Source: UBA10649 sp963700255 | GTDB lineage: Bacteria; Actinomycetota; Actinomycetes; S36-B12 | NCBI GenBank assembly: GCA_963700255.1 | Contig: CAVOWW010000029.1 | Coordinates: 124,001 to 188,000 of the forward strand | Direction of reading: 5' to 3' | Length of the DNA stretch: 64,000 nucleotides | In this document: positions 29,928 through 39,209 of the stretch, one piece after another | Layout: each line of letters starts with the position of its first letter | Numbering within the stretch: the first letter of the stretch is position 1 | The notes under the pieces: generated by a model | Databases searched by the model: none | Told to the model about the DNA's origin: nothing | The model's input: only the letters and a program-made list of their open reading frames with translations | Position numbers and translations under genes: made by a program

Positions 29928-31223
29928 GTGCTGACCACCTACCGACGGGCGCTCGCGCTTCCGGGGGCCTGGCAGTTCTCCTTGACCGGATTCGTGGCGC
30001 GGCTCCCGATCGCCATGATCGGCCTCGGCATCGTCCTGCTCATCAGCACCACGACCGGCTCGTACGCCCTGGCCGGCCTCCTGTCGGCCGCCTTCCAGGT
30101 GGCGGCCGCGGCCGGGGCCATCATGAGCAGCCGATGGATCGACCGCGTGGGTCAGCATCGCCTCCTGCCCTGGCTCGGTGCCATCAACGCCATCGCCCTC
30201 ATCGCCTTCGTCGCCGCCGTGGAGTACGACCTCCCCGTGATCGTCCAGGCCCTCGTGGTCGCCGTCGCCGGCGCCTCGCAGCCGGCCATCGGCTCCATGG
30301 TGCGAGCCCGATGGGCTGCCATCGCGCCCGACACGGACCGGCTCCGCAGCGCGTTCGCCCTCGAGAGCATCATCGATGAGCTCATCTTCTCGGTCGGGCC
30401 GCTGATCACCGCGTTCCTGGCCTTCCAGCTGGGCCTGCCCCTGCCCATCATCGTCAGCGCGGTTATCGGCCTCGTGGGGGCCGTCGCGCTCGCCCTCCAG
30501 CGCCGCTCCGAGCCCAGGCCGTCGGGCGACGCACGTCTCGACTCCGAGGCAGGCTCGCGCGGGGGCGCGCTGCGCCAGCCGGGCCTCCTGCTCGTCGTCA
30601 TCGGGGCGATGGGGATCGGCGGCGTGTTCGGCAGCTACGAGGTCTCGGTCGTCGCGTTCACCCAGCAGGCCGGGGCCTCGGGCGCCTCCGGAGTGGTTCT
30701 CGGGCTCTGGGCCTTCGCGTCGATGCTCGGCGGCATCGTCTTCGGATCGAGGCACTGGGGTCTTCCCCTCGCCCGCCAGGTGATGGTCCTCTCCGCGGCG
30801 CTCGCACTCGTTCTCGTACCGGCGCCGTTCGTCGGCACCGTGCCGCTCCTGGCCCTCACCACCCTCCTCGCTGGTGCAGCAGTGGCCCCGGCCCTCATCG
30901 CCAACTTCTCCCTCACGGAGCGACTGGTGCCCGGGCACCTGCTCACCGAGGGGCTCACCTGGACGAACTCCGGCCTGGCACTCGGCTTCTCCGCGGGCAC
31001 CACGATCGGCGGCATCGTCATCGACGCGCACGGGACGACGTGGTCGTTCGTCCTCCCCGTCATCAGCGCCGGGATCGCCTGCGTCGTGGCGACACTCGGT
31101 CAGCGCACGCTTCTTCGGGCCTCCGTCGACCGTCCCCAGCCGGCACCCACGGTGGCCTGGAACACCGACCCCCTGCCCGGCCCAGGCCCGGGGGCGATCA
31201 TCGACGACCCGCAACGCGGCTGA
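29928..31223 (+). CDS. MFS transporter
   Basis: A 431-residue major facilitator with 12 hydrophobic segments and a hydrophilic C-tail. The N-terminal half starts at PGAWQFSLTGFVARLPIAMI and has the loop motif SSRWIDRVGQHRLLP. The substrate is unknown. The overall pattern resembles drug or sugar efflux members. The GTG at 29928 is the start. Confidence 0.88.
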   Translation: MLTTYRRALALPGAWQFSLTGFVARLPIAMIGLGIVLLISTTTGSYALAGLLSAAFQVAAAAGAIMSSRWIDRVGQHRLLPWLGAINAIALIAFVAAVEYDLPVIVQALVVAVAGASQPAIGSMVRARWAAIAPDTDRLRSAFALESIIDELIFSVGPLITAFLAFQLGLPLPIIVSAVIGLVGAVALALQRRSEPRPSGDARLDSEAGSRGGALRQPGLLLVVIGAMGIGGVFGSYEVSVVAFTQQAGASGASGVVLGLWAFASMLGGIVFGSRHWGLPLARQVMVLSAALALVLVPAPFVGTVPLLALTTLLAGAAVAPALIANFSLTERLVPGHLLTEGLTWTNSGLALGFSAGTTIGGIVIDAHGTTWSFVLPVISAGIACVVATLGQRTLLRASVDRPQPAPTVAWNTDPLPGPGPGAIIDDPQRG

Positions 31224-31293
31224 GCGACATCCATGCGGCCCCAAATGGGACGGAGTGGACCGTTGAGGTGCCTGAGGCGCTAAGTTCCTCGTA

Positions 31294-32121
31294 GTGCACG
31301 ACCCGCGGCCCGCCGCGGTACCTGACCACGACCTTCCACGGCACTTGGAGATGGCCCTGCAGACGTTCAGCCCTCGGGAGATCCAGGCGCGCGTGCGCGG
31401 CGGCGAGTCGGCTGACATCGTCGCCGCCGATACCGGCTGGCCGCTGGACAAGGTCCTCCGGTACGCCGAGCCCCTCCTCGCCGAGCGCGCCTTCATCGCC
31501 GAGCAGGCGCAGTCCGTCGAGATCCGTCGGTCCGGGGGTGGCGCGACACTGCTGGAGTCGGCGCATGCAGCCCTCGATGCGGCGGGCAGCGCGGCAGACC
31601 GCGAGGCCCTCGGCTGGGACGCGTGGCGGCGCGAGGACGGCAAGTGGATCGTGACCGCGACCTACTCCGACCACGACGGCGCGCATACGGCCCAGTGGTC
31701 GTACGACCATGGCGGCCGCAACATCCACCCCCTCGACGACGAGGCACGGCTGCTCATGGGCGCCCGGCCGGTCGCCGTCCCTGACGCCGAGGTCGACATC
31801 GCCGAGGCCCTCGACCTGGTGTCTGACATCGCGGTGGTCCGAGACGACGCGGTCGAGGCCCGACCGCACCTTGTCGCCGTGCCGGATGCGGACGACGAGC
31901 CGGACGAGCTCGTGGAGGTCGCCCTGTTCGACGAGCCCGCGGCGCCGACCCACGCGAACGAGACGGTCACGATCGCGCACCCCAGCACGGCCGATCAGGC
32001 CGAGGCCGCCGAGCCGGCCGAGCGCAAGGCACCGGCCCGCAAGCCCAAGGCGCGCAAGGGCCGCGCGAGTGTTCCGAGCTGGGACGAGATCCTGTTCGGG
32101 GCGACCAAGTCCGACGACTAG
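31294..32121 (+). CDS. sepH: Septation protein SepH (DUF3071)
   Basis: A 275-residue cell-division protein. SepH binds FtsZ and promotes septation in actinobacteria. The conserved domain reads FSPREIQARVRGGESADIVA, then GWPLDKVLRYAEPLLAERAF, a helix-turn-helix-like core. An Asp/Glu-rich linker leads to a basic tail KAPARKPKARKGRASVPSWD ending in EILFG, as in other SepH. The N-terminal part before SPREIQ is about 25 residues, shorter than usual. The GTG at 31294 follows TAAGTT (31281-31286) by 7 nt, so this short form is probably real. Confidence 0.85.
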   Translation: MHDPRPAAVPDHDLPRHLEMALQTFSPREIQARVRGGESADIVAADTGWPLDKVLRYAEPLLAERAFIAEQAQSVEIRRSGGGATLLESAHAALDAAGSAADREALGWDAWRREDGKWIVTATYSDHDGAHTAQWSYDHGGRNIHPLDDEARLLMGARPVAVPDAEVDIAEALDLVSDIAVVRDDAVEARPHLVAVPDADDEPDELVEVALFDEPAAPTHANETVTIAHPSTADQAEAAEPAERKAPARKPKARKGRASVPSWDEILFGATKSDD

Positions 32122-32772
32122 CTACGGTCCGAACGGCAGTGGCTGCGCCGACATGTGCTGGCGCTGCGACTTTGCGGCAGTCACGCGGGATCGGTAGTGG
32201 GTGCGGCAGAGGACCTCGTACGCGACCATCGCCGTCACCTCCGATGTCGTGTCGCCCACCATCACCTGACTGCCCTCCACGACCATCTCGCCGTTGACCG
32301 TGCGGGCGTTGTGGATCGCCCTCGCGCCGCACCAGCACAGGGCCTCCACCTGGAGCACCTGCACCCGATCGGACAGCTCGACCAGGCGGGCCGACCCCGG
32401 GAACAGCCGGGTGCGGAAGTCCGTCATGATCCCGAAGGCGTAGACGTCGATGCCGAGCTCGTCCACGATGGCGGCCAGCTGGTCGACCTGCTCCTCGGAG
32501 TAGAACTGCGCCTCGTCGCAGATCAGGTAGTCGATGCGAGCCCCGCCGGAGAGGCGCTCGACGACGTAGCCGCGCAGGTCCAGCGCCTCGTCGACCTCCA
32601 CGGCCGGGACCTCGAGGCCGAGGCGACTGGACAGGACCGACTCGCCAGCGCGATCGAGCCGCGTGAACACCACCCCGGCCCGGCCGCGGGAGGCGTGGTT
32701 GTGGTCGGTCTGGAGCGCCAGGGTGGACTTGCCGCAGTCCATCGTCCCGGCATAGAAGATCAGCTCCGCCAC
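32122..32772 (-). CDS. tdk: Thymidine kinase
   Basis: A 216-residue type II thymidine kinase, which phosphorylates thymidine in the salvage pathway. P-loop YAGTMDCGKSTLAL at the N-terminus, Walker B-like YLICDEAQFY with the catalytic Glu, FRTRLFPGS in the lasso region, and zinc cysteines in ALCWCGARA and YEVLCRTHY. The start is GTG at 32772, with CACGAT 6 nt upstream. It abuts the end of sepH. Confidence 0.95.
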   Translation of the reverse strand: MAELIFYAGTMDCGKSTLALQTDHNHASRGRAGVVFTRLDRAGESVLSSRLGLEVPAVEVDEALDLRGYVVERLSGGARIDYLICDEAQFYSEEQVDQLAAIVDELGIDVYAFGIMTDFRTRLFPGSARLVELSDRVQVLQVEALCWCGARAIHNARTVNGEMVVEGSQVMVGDTTSEVTAMVAYEVLCRTHYRSRVTAAKSQRQHMSAQPLPFGP

Positions 32773-32791
32773 GCGGACATCGTGCCAGACG

Positions 32792-33886
32792 TCAGTGCAG
32801 GCGATGGACGAGTGCGGGGATCAGCACCTCGGCATCGGTGAGACCGCCATGCTGGCCGATGAGACGCGACACGGTGGCATCGACCCGGCTCGCGAGCATC
32901 ACGTTGCCGCGCGGTACCGCCATGACGTCACCGATGCGCTCCTCGAGCCCGGCGTCGACGTCGCCGAAGTAGCCGCCGGCGATGAGCTCACCCCGGCGCA
33001 GCACGAGGGCACGATCGCCCAGCACCTGCTGCCACGCGGCCTGCACGTCGGCCTCCGCTCCCGGCATCACGTACAGGTGCCGGGCGCGGGGCTCGCCGGC
33101 CACGCGCCGGACGCCCGCGACGAGCAGGGGGTTCGCCTCGATGTCGATGCTCAGCGCGGTCGGGCAGTCGACCATGCCATGGTCCGCGGTCACCACGAGG
33201 GTGCTGCCGGGCACGAGGGCGTCGACCAGCCGCGAGACCAGGCCGTCCGCCCGCTGGAGGGCCAGTCGCCACTCGCGGCTGGCCACGCCGAACTCGTGCC
33301 CGACCCGGTCCAGCTCGGGCCAGTAGACGTAGGTGAACGAGGGCCCTGCGCCGTCGAGCAGCCCCGCCACTGCGGCGATCCGCTCGTCGATGTCGTCGGC
33401 CGGGGAGTAGTCCGCGCCGCGCAGGACCGCGCGCGTCAGGCCGGAGTCGCGGTAGGCGCCCGGGGACACCGTCGTCATGATCGCACCACTCCGGGCGACC
33501 TTCTCGAACACGGTGGGCTCGGGCTGGACCGCCACCGGCGGTGGGTGCGCGCCCCACTGCAGGGGGCTGAGCAGCTCACCCGTCTCCGGGTACTCGAAGG
33601 CCGCTCCCATGAGCCCGTGGCCACCGGGCAGGAGACCGGTGCCGAGCGAGCCGAGACCAACCGGGGTCGTCGTCGGGAACACCGCGCGGATCGCCCCACC
33701 ACCGAGCGAGGCGAGGACGGGCGCATCGTCGGGGTGCTGCTGCAGCGACTGCCAGCCGAGCCCGTCGATGAGGCAGACGACGACGTGCCGGCAGGCGCCC
33801 AGCCCGAGGGTGTCGGTGAAGCCGGGGACCCCGATGGCGGCAGCGGCCGATGGGCTGACGTCCGCCAGGCAGGCGTCGACGCTCAC
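32792..33886 (-). CDS. Alkaline-phosphatase-superfamily phosphodiesterase
   Basis: A 364-residue protein of the nucleotide pyrophosphatase/phosphodiesterase type. The metal and nucleophile motifs are present: VVVCLIDGLGW, FPTTTPVGLGSLGTGLLPGG (nucleophilic Thr), VYWPELDRVGHEFG and LVVTADHGMVD. No signal peptide was seen, so it is probably cytoplasmic. It starts 4 nt after the DUF5998 stop. The linked set DUF5998, phosphodiesterase and thymidine kinase is common in actinobacteria. Confidence 0.88.
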   Translation of the reverse strand: MSVDACLADVSPSAAAAIGVPGFTDTLGLGACRHVVVCLIDGLGWQSLQQHPDDAPVLASLGGGAIRAVFPTTTPVGLGSLGTGLLPGGHGLMGAAFEYPETGELLSPLQWGAHPPPVAVQPEPTVFEKVARSGAIMTTVSPGAYRDSGLTRAVLRGADYSPADDIDERIAAVAGLLDGAGPSFTYVYWPELDRVGHEFGVASREWRLALQRADGLVSRLVDALVPGSTLVVTADHGMVDCPTALSIDIEANPLLVAGVRRVAGEPRARHLYVMPGAEADVQAAWQQVLGDRALVLRRGELIAGGYFGDVDAGLEERIGDVMAVPRGNVMLASRVDATVSRLIGQHGGLTDAEVLIPALVHRLH

Positions 33887-33890
33887 CGGG

Positions 33891-34475
33891 TCAGCGGGTT
33901 CGGGCAGCGGTCGCCTGCGACAGGGCCGCGGCGAACGCGAGCACCTGGCGGACCACCTCGGCGCCGTCGGCAGCCTCGGACACGCGCACGGAGAGGTCGT
34001 CGTTGCTCGCGGTGCCGGTGTACCCGTGGTCGGCGTCGCATTGCGGATCGCCGCAGGCGGCCGGCTCGAGGTCGATGCGGCTCACCGCCCCCCAGCCGAT
34101 GGTCAGCACGACCTCGGCGGCCGGCCCACCCGGCTTGTGCTTGGCCGGCTCGCTGACGACGCGAGTGACGACCACCGAGTCGACCCGCTCGATGCGGACC
34201 GCCTCCGTGGACGCCGACGCGGATGCCACCGGCGTCACGTCGTCGGCAGGATGCTCATCGGTATGGCCGACGACGAGTCGCGTCGGCGTGAGCGCGAGCA
34301 CCGTGACATGGCGGCGGAGCTCGTCGCGGTCGAAGGTGGCCTCGTGGTGCACCACGTACGACGCGACGGTCTCCCCCGCCAACGCGGTCTCGAGGGCGTC
34401 CGCGACGAGGTCCGGGTAGTACCCGGACCTCTGGATGTCTGAGCGCAGCTGCTGCGCGAGGGCGGACTCGGTCAT
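33891..34475 (-). CDS. DUF5998 family protein
   Basis: A 194-residue conserved actinobacterial protein of unknown function. Typical segments are LRSDIQRSGYYPDLVADALE, YVVHHEATFDRDELRRHVTV and PAACGDPQCDADHGYTGT. The ATG at 34475 is chosen over one at 34484 because AACAAT lies about 6 nt upstream. It is the first gene of the unit running into the phosphodiesterase. Confidence 0.8.
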   Translation of the reverse strand: MTESALAQQLRSDIQRSGYYPDLVADALETALAGETVASYVVHHEATFDRDELRRHVTVLALTPTRLVVGHTDEHPADDVTPVASASASTEAVRIERVDSVVVTRVVSEPAKHKPGGPAAEVVLTIGWGAVSRIDLEPAACGDPQCDADHGYTGTASNDDLSVRVSEAADGAEVVRQVLAFAAALSQATAARTR

Positions 34476-34492
34476 GCCGTGCATTGTTCCAC

Positions 34493-35746
34493 TCAGGCCT
34501 CGGCCGCGTCGGCCACCCGTCCATCAAGGGCAGGGGTGAGGGTCCGTCGCAGCCTCAGGGCGAGGATGGCGGCGACGGCCAGTCCCCCGACCACGAGGGC
34601 GATCCAGGCCGCCTCGAGGCCCGCGCCCAGCATCACTCCCGCGATGGCCGGCCCCAGCGCGCCTGACACGCCCCAGGTGATGCTCTGCACCGCGTTGTAG
34701 CGTCCGCGGAGATGCCCTGGTGCGAGGTCGTTCACCAGCGAGGGCATGATCGGTGCGGACAGCGTCTCGCCCAGTGCGAACACGGCCGTCGAGAGGCAGA
34801 TCGCCACGATCGCCAGCGTCAGGGGCAGCGTGCCGCTCATGCCGAGCAGGAGCCACGAGACGGCCCAGAGGCCGGCCACGACAGCCAGCAGGCGGCTGCG
34901 GGACCGCCCCGTGATCATCCTGAGCGTGAAGAGCTGGACGAGCACGATGGTCCCCGTGTTGACGGAGAAGGCGATCGCCACCCACGACACCGAGAGGCCG
35001 TTGACGATCGTGACGATGACGGGGAGGCCGACCTGGAGCGATCCGTAGCCGCACGTCATGAGCACGAGCCCGAGCGCGACGACGCGCGCGAGTCGGCGGT
35101 CCCGCATCACCTCCCGGTAGCCGCCCTCGGCATCCTCGCGGCCCTCCACGGGAGCACGGCCCACTCCGACGCCCCGCAGGGAGGCGAGCACGAGCACGTA
35201 GAGCAGGTAGGTGAGCGCGTCCATGACGTACAGGAGCTGGAAGGTGGCGGGGTCGGCGACATCCACGACCACGGCGGCGACGATGCCGCCGATGCCGATT
35301 CCCAGGTTCAGGATCATGAACTGGATGCCGAAGATCCGCGTGCGCTCCGCTGGTGTCGTGAGCCGGCCCAGCAGCGCCGACTGCGGGCCCCACGTGAAGG
35401 CGCTCCCGATGCTGATGACGGTGGCGGCCGCATAGGCGGTGGGGACGGAGTCGACCTGCGTGAGGAGCGCGATGCCCGTGCCCTGCACGAGGAGTCCGCC
35501 CATCAGGACGGGGCGCGGGCCGAGCCTGTCCACGAGGATCCCGGCCAACGGGAGCAGAAGCAGCTGGACCAGGGCGATGTACGCGACCACGAACCCGCCG
35601 ACGGTCGTGCCCAGTCCACGCACCTGGCCCAGGTAGATGATGAGCAGCGGAAGCGTGAGGCCGCTGCCGATCGCCGCCAGCGCATTCCCGAACAGGACCC
35701 TGCGCACCACAGGGTTCATCGACCGGTCACGCCCTTCGCGCGTCAC
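34493..35746 (-). CDS. MFS transporter
   Basis: A 417-residue major facilitator with 12 membrane segments. Motif A appears as GILVDRLGPRPVLMGG after helix 2, and the second half begins near RLARVVALGLVLMTC. The pattern resembles drug efflux proteins. The GTG at 35746 overlaps the stop of the upstream fusion gene (GTGA). The ATG at 35719 (MNPVVRRVLFGN) is the alternative start. The substrate is unknown. Confidence 0.88.
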   Translation of the reverse strand: MTREGRDRSMNPVVRRVLFGNALAAIGSGLTLPLLIIYLGQVRGLGTTVGGFVVAYIALVQLLLLPLAGILVDRLGPRPVLMGGLLVQGTGIALLTQVDSVPTAYAAATVISIGSAFTWGPQSALLGRLTTPAERTRIFGIQFMILNLGIGIGGIVAAVVVDVADPATFQLLYVMDALTYLLYVLVLASLRGVGVGRAPVEGREDAEGGYREVMRDRRLARVVALGLVLMTCGYGSLQVGLPVIVTIVNGLSVSWVAIAFSVNTGTIVLVQLFTLRMITGRSRSRLLAVVAGLWAVSWLLLGMSGTLPLTLAIVAICLSTAVFALGETLSAPIMPSLVNDLAPGHLRGRYNAVQSITWGVSGALGPAIAGVMLGAGLEAAWIALVVGGLAVAAILALRLRRTLTPALDGRVADAAEA

Positions 35747-38163
35747 AGCCTCCGGGCTGCGGGTTCCGCCGTTGCGGCATCCTCCGACACCGTTACCGAG
35801 ATCTCGCCGAGGGTCAAGTCGTCGCCTGCGTCGCGATTCACCGCGACGTGGCGCAGGACCGCGCCGGTCACTCCCGGTGCGCGAAGGTGCAGATGGCTGA
35901 CGTCGCTGACGACCCTGGCGAGGACCGCGAGCGCGCCTTCCGGATCCGCCGCGCCCCGCGTCAGCACCGATACCGCGCCCAGCGACGACAGCATGTCCGC
36001 AGCGCCCGCCGTCGACACCGGGGCGAGCCGGTGGGCACGGTCGTCGAGGGCCTCGGCCACGGGATCGTCGACTCCGATGACCAGCACCATCCCGAACAGC
36101 GGGTCGTCGACGAGCCGGATGTCGCAGCCCACGACGCCGGAGGACTCCAGGTCGAGCCGCGGCGCGTGGCGACCGAGCTGCCCCACCAGCTCGGCGGCGG
36201 CCCCGCCGTCGAGGACGACGGGTCCTGCAGGCAGGTCCACCTCGGGCCATTCGTCGTCCATCGTCTCCCGCGCCACGCGAAGGCCGTCCGCGTCCCGCCA
36301 GCGGGCAACCGAGCGCGCGTCGGCGATCGCCTGGACGGCGCTCTCGACATCGACGAACACCGGGATGTCCCCCGCACCGCCGACTCTCGGCTGCTGCGCC
36401 ATGACGGCCACGACGGGAGGGTGCCGGTCGTCGTCGCACTCCGTGCAGACGGCCAGCGCATCGCGAACCTCGACATCGGAGGATGCCTCGACCGGTGGCA
36501 CGTAGATCACCAGGACCGCTCCGACGGCGGGATCGTGGATGGCGACGTGCAGCGCCTCGCGATAGGCGTCCACCGACCCCAGTCGGGCGAAGGTGACGGG
36601 AGCGCCCCTCGACACCAGCCCGTGCCCGGCCAGCGAGTTCACCGCGAGAACGGCCAGCGCATCGCTGTTGCCGATGACGGCCACGGTGTCGGTGGCGGGC
36701 AGCGGTGCGCTGACGGCGACGCGGGCGGCGTCGATCATCCGGTCCACGGTGTCGACGACGGTCAGTCCGCAGTCGGCGAGGATCTGGTCCACGGCGCGCT
36801 GGGAGAGGTCCGTGCGGGCGACCGCGTGGCCGAGTGGATGCGCCAGCTCGGACCCGCCGCTGCGGACCATGATGACCGGCTTGCTCCGGGCCAGCCGGTG
36901 CACGATCCGCGCGAACTTCCGGGCGTTGCCGATGGTCTCCAGGTGGAGGAGGACGAGATCCGTGGCCGGGTCCTCCTCCCAGTACTGCAGGAGGTCGTTG
37001 CCGGAGACGTCAGCCCGGTTGCCGGCGGACACGAAGCTCGACACACCCAGCTGCCGCTGGGCGAAGCGCTCCAGGATGGAGCTGCCGAGCGCCCCGGACT
37101 GGCAGAAGAACCCCACCCGTCCGCGGGCCGGCAGGGCGGGCACCAAGGACGCGTTGAGCAGGACCTCGGGGTCGGTGTTGATGACGCCGAGGGCGTTGGG
37201 CCCGACCAGCCGCATCCCCGTGCCGGTCACGGTCGACACGAGCTGACGCTGCAGCTCGAGGCCGTCGGGCTCGCCCTCGCCGAACCCGCCGGACACGACG
37301 ACGAGCCCGTGCACCTCTGCGGCCGCGGCGTCAGCCAGCAGGGCGGGCACGTCCGCAGCGGGGATGACCACGATGACGAGGTCGATCGCTCCCTCGACCT
37401 CGGCGAGCGACCGGACGCACGCGACGCCCTCCAGCACGTCCGCCTCCCGGTGAACGGCGATCAGGTCGCCGCGGAAGCCGCCCGCCACGAGGTGGCGCAG
37501 GATCAGGGAGCCGAGGCCGGAGCCGGTCCGGGACGCCCCCACCACGGCGACGGTCGCGGGACGCAGCATGCGGCCCATGGATCGAGCCTCGGCCCGATGC
37601 TCGCGCGCGGACATCACCGCGAGGCTGGCGGCGGTCGGCTCGATGTCGAAGCCGACCGCGATGACGTCGTCCTCCCGCTCCTGGGTGATGGCGTAGCCGG
37701 CCGCCCGGAACGTCGAGAGCATCCGGCTGTTGGCGGGCAGCACCTCTGCGACGAATCGGGTGACGCCCCGCTCCCGCGCGGCGCCAGCGAGGTGCTCGAG
37801 GAGCACGGACCCCAGGCCCAGCCCCTGCATGTCGTCGCGGATGAGGAAGGCCACCTCCGCACGACCGTCGCCCAGGGCGTCGAAACGGCCCACCCCGATG
37901 ATGTCGTGCCGGTCCAGGGCGAGGAAGGCGACCCGCGACTCGTGGTCCACGTGCGTGAAGTACTCGACGTCGGCATCCGTCAGCTCGGGCTTGGCCGAGA
38001 AGAAGCGGAAGTAGACGGTGCGAGGGGACAGCCCCGAGTGGAACGCCCGAAGGGCGTCCCCGTCGCCGGGCGTGATCGGTCGCAGGTGGATCGGGTGGCC
38101 GTCGCGCAGCAGGACGTCGGCCTCCCAGGCCTGCGGATAGCCCGGGTCCGACACGGTGCCCAT
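35743..38163 (-). CDS. GNAT acetyltransferase fused to NDP-forming acyl-CoA synthetase-like domains
   Basis: An 806-residue Pat-like protein. The N-terminal GNAT domain (about 20-190) has the acetyl-CoA loop MQGLGLGSVLLEHLAGAARE. Then come a CoA-binding domain (VAVVGASRTGSGLGS) and a CoA-ligase domain with GFFCQSGALGSSILERF, SAGNRADVSGNDLLQYWEED and the His region AHPLGHAVARTDLS. The ATP-grasp part is cut down: VGCDIRLVDDPLFGMVLVIG remains, but the usual lysine and EIDLNP motifs are missing. It is probably a regulatory protein acetyltransferase rather than a ligase. An in-frame GTG at 38154 follows CAGAAT by 7 nt and may be the true start. Confidence 0.88.
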   Translation of the reverse strand: MGTVSDPGYPQAWEADVLLRDGHPIHLRPITPGDGDALRAFHSGLSPRTVYFRFFSAKPELTDADVEYFTHVDHESRVAFLALDRHDIIGVGRFDALGDGRAEVAFLIRDDMQGLGLGSVLLEHLAGAARERGVTRFVAEVLPANSRMLSTFRAAGYAITQEREDDVIAVGFDIEPTAASLAVMSAREHRAEARSMGRMLRPATVAVVGASRTGSGLGSLILRHLVAGGFRGDLIAVHREADVLEGVACVRSLAEVEGAIDLVIVVIPAADVPALLADAAAAEVHGLVVVSGGFGEGEPDGLELQRQLVSTVTGTGMRLVGPNALGVINTDPEVLLNASLVPALPARGRVGFFCQSGALGSSILERFAQRQLGVSSFVSAGNRADVSGNDLLQYWEEDPATDLVLLHLETIGNARKFARIVHRLARSKPVIMVRSGGSELAHPLGHAVARTDLSQRAVDQILADCGLTVVDTVDRMIDAARVAVSAPLPATDTVAVIGNSDALAVLAVNSLAGHGLVSRGAPVTFARLGSVDAYREALHVAIHDPAVGAVLVIYVPPVEASSDVEVRDALAVCTECDDDRHPPVVAVMAQQPRVGGAGDIPVFVDVESAVQAIADARSVARWRDADGLRVARETMDDEWPEVDLPAGPVVLDGGAAAELVGQLGRHAPRLDLESSGVVGCDIRLVDDPLFGMVLVIGVDDPVAEALDDRAHRLAPVSTAGAADMLSSLGAVSVLTRGAADPEGALAVLARVVSDVSHLHLRAPGVTGAVLRHVAVNRDAGDDLTLGEISVTVSEDAATAEPAARRL

Positions 38164-38224
38164 TCTGGTCCGCAGCGCCCCCGGGAGGCGACCCCGGCGG
38201 CTGCGTCGCGGGTGTCGTCGCGGG

Positions 38225-38230
38225 TAGTGT
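38225..38230 (+). promoter_or_regulatory. -10 element for psuG
   Basis: TAGTGT lies 7 nt before the GTG at 38238 with no ribosome-binding site; a leaderless start is likely. Confidence 0.5.
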
Positions 38231-38237
38231 CCCTCCC

Positions 38238-39200
38238 GTGACGACACCCGCACCGGCGCGTACCGGGACCGTGCTCCCCCTCGATCCCCACCTCGTCCAG
38301 GTCACCGAGGAGGTGGCTGAGGCGCTGGCGGCGGGCGTCGCCGTCGTCGCCCTCGAGTCGACCATCATCAGCCACGGCCTCCCCCGTCCCGAGAACCTGC
38401 GCGTGGCGACCGAGGTCGAGGAGATCGTCCGCTCACGCGGGGCGGTGCCCGCGACGATCGCCATCCTCGACGGCCGCGTGCGCATCGGCCTGGACGCCGA
38501 CGCCCTCGACCAGGTCGCCAACCGCGATGACGTCGTCAAGGTGAGCGTTCGCGATGTGGCGACACTCGTCAGCCGCGGCGGGTGCGGTGCCACCACGGTT
38601 GCGGCCACCAGCCACCTCGCCTGGCTGATCGGCATCCGGGTGTTCGCCACGGGAGGCCTCGGCGGAGTCCACCGCCAGGCGCGCGACAGCTGGGACGAGT
38701 CGGCGGACCTGACGACCCTGTCCGTCACGCCGATGACGGTCGTGTGCTCGGGGGTCAAGTCGATCCTCGACGTCGGAGCGACCCTCGAACGCCTCGAGAC
38801 CCTGAACGTCGGGGTCCTCGCGTACGGCACGCTGCAGTTCCCGGGCTTCTACCTGTCCGACTCGGGCTTCTCGACCGACTGGGCGGCGCACAGTCCTGAG
38901 GACGTCGCCGGCGTGATGCGTGCCCGGGAGGCGCTGCGCGTGCCGTCAGCCCTCGTCGTCGCGAATCCGCTGCCGGAGGACGAGCAGCTCGACCCCGACG
39001 TCCACGACCAGGTCCTCGAGGAGGGCCTGCGCCTGGCCGCGGCGCGCAACATCACGGGCAAGGACGTCACGCCGTTCCTGCTTGACCACTTCCATCGGGC
39101 CACGCACGGGGCCAGCCTCGTCGTGAACGAGAAGATCATCGTGCGCAACGCCGAGCTGGCGGCGCTCATCGCGGTCGCGCATGCAGCCGCACCCGAGTAG
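38238..39200 (+). CDS. psuG: Pseudouridine-5'-phosphate glycosidase
   Basis: A 320-residue PsuG, which splits pseudouridine 5'-phosphate into uracil and ribose-5-phosphate. Motifs: VALESTIISHGLPRPENL, PATIAILDGRVRIGL, SRGGCGATTVAATSHLA, FATGGLGGVHR with the catalytic region, and CSGVKSILDVGATLERLET. The next gene is a PfkB kinase, the usual partner that makes pseudouridine phosphate. Confidence 0.96.
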   Translation: MTTPAPARTGTVLPLDPHLVQVTEEVAEALAAGVAVVALESTIISHGLPRPENLRVATEVEEIVRSRGAVPATIAILDGRVRIGLDADALDQVANRDDVVKVSVRDVATLVSRGGCGATTVAATSHLAWLIGIRVFATGGLGGVHRQARDSWDESADLTTLSVTPMTVVCSGVKSILDVGATLERLETLNVGVLAYGTLQFPGFYLSDSGFSTDWAAHSPEDVAGVMRAREALRVPSALVVANPLPEDEQLDPDVHDQVLEEGLRLAAARNITGKDVTPFLLDHFHRATHGASLVVNEKIIVRNAELAALIAVAHAAAPE

Positions 39201-39209
39201 CAGCGCCTC

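Noticed and set aside
35848..38241. Open frame of 797 codons on the plus strand
   Set aside because: Antisense to the GNAT/acyl-CoA synthetase fusion; composition is that of a shadow frame.
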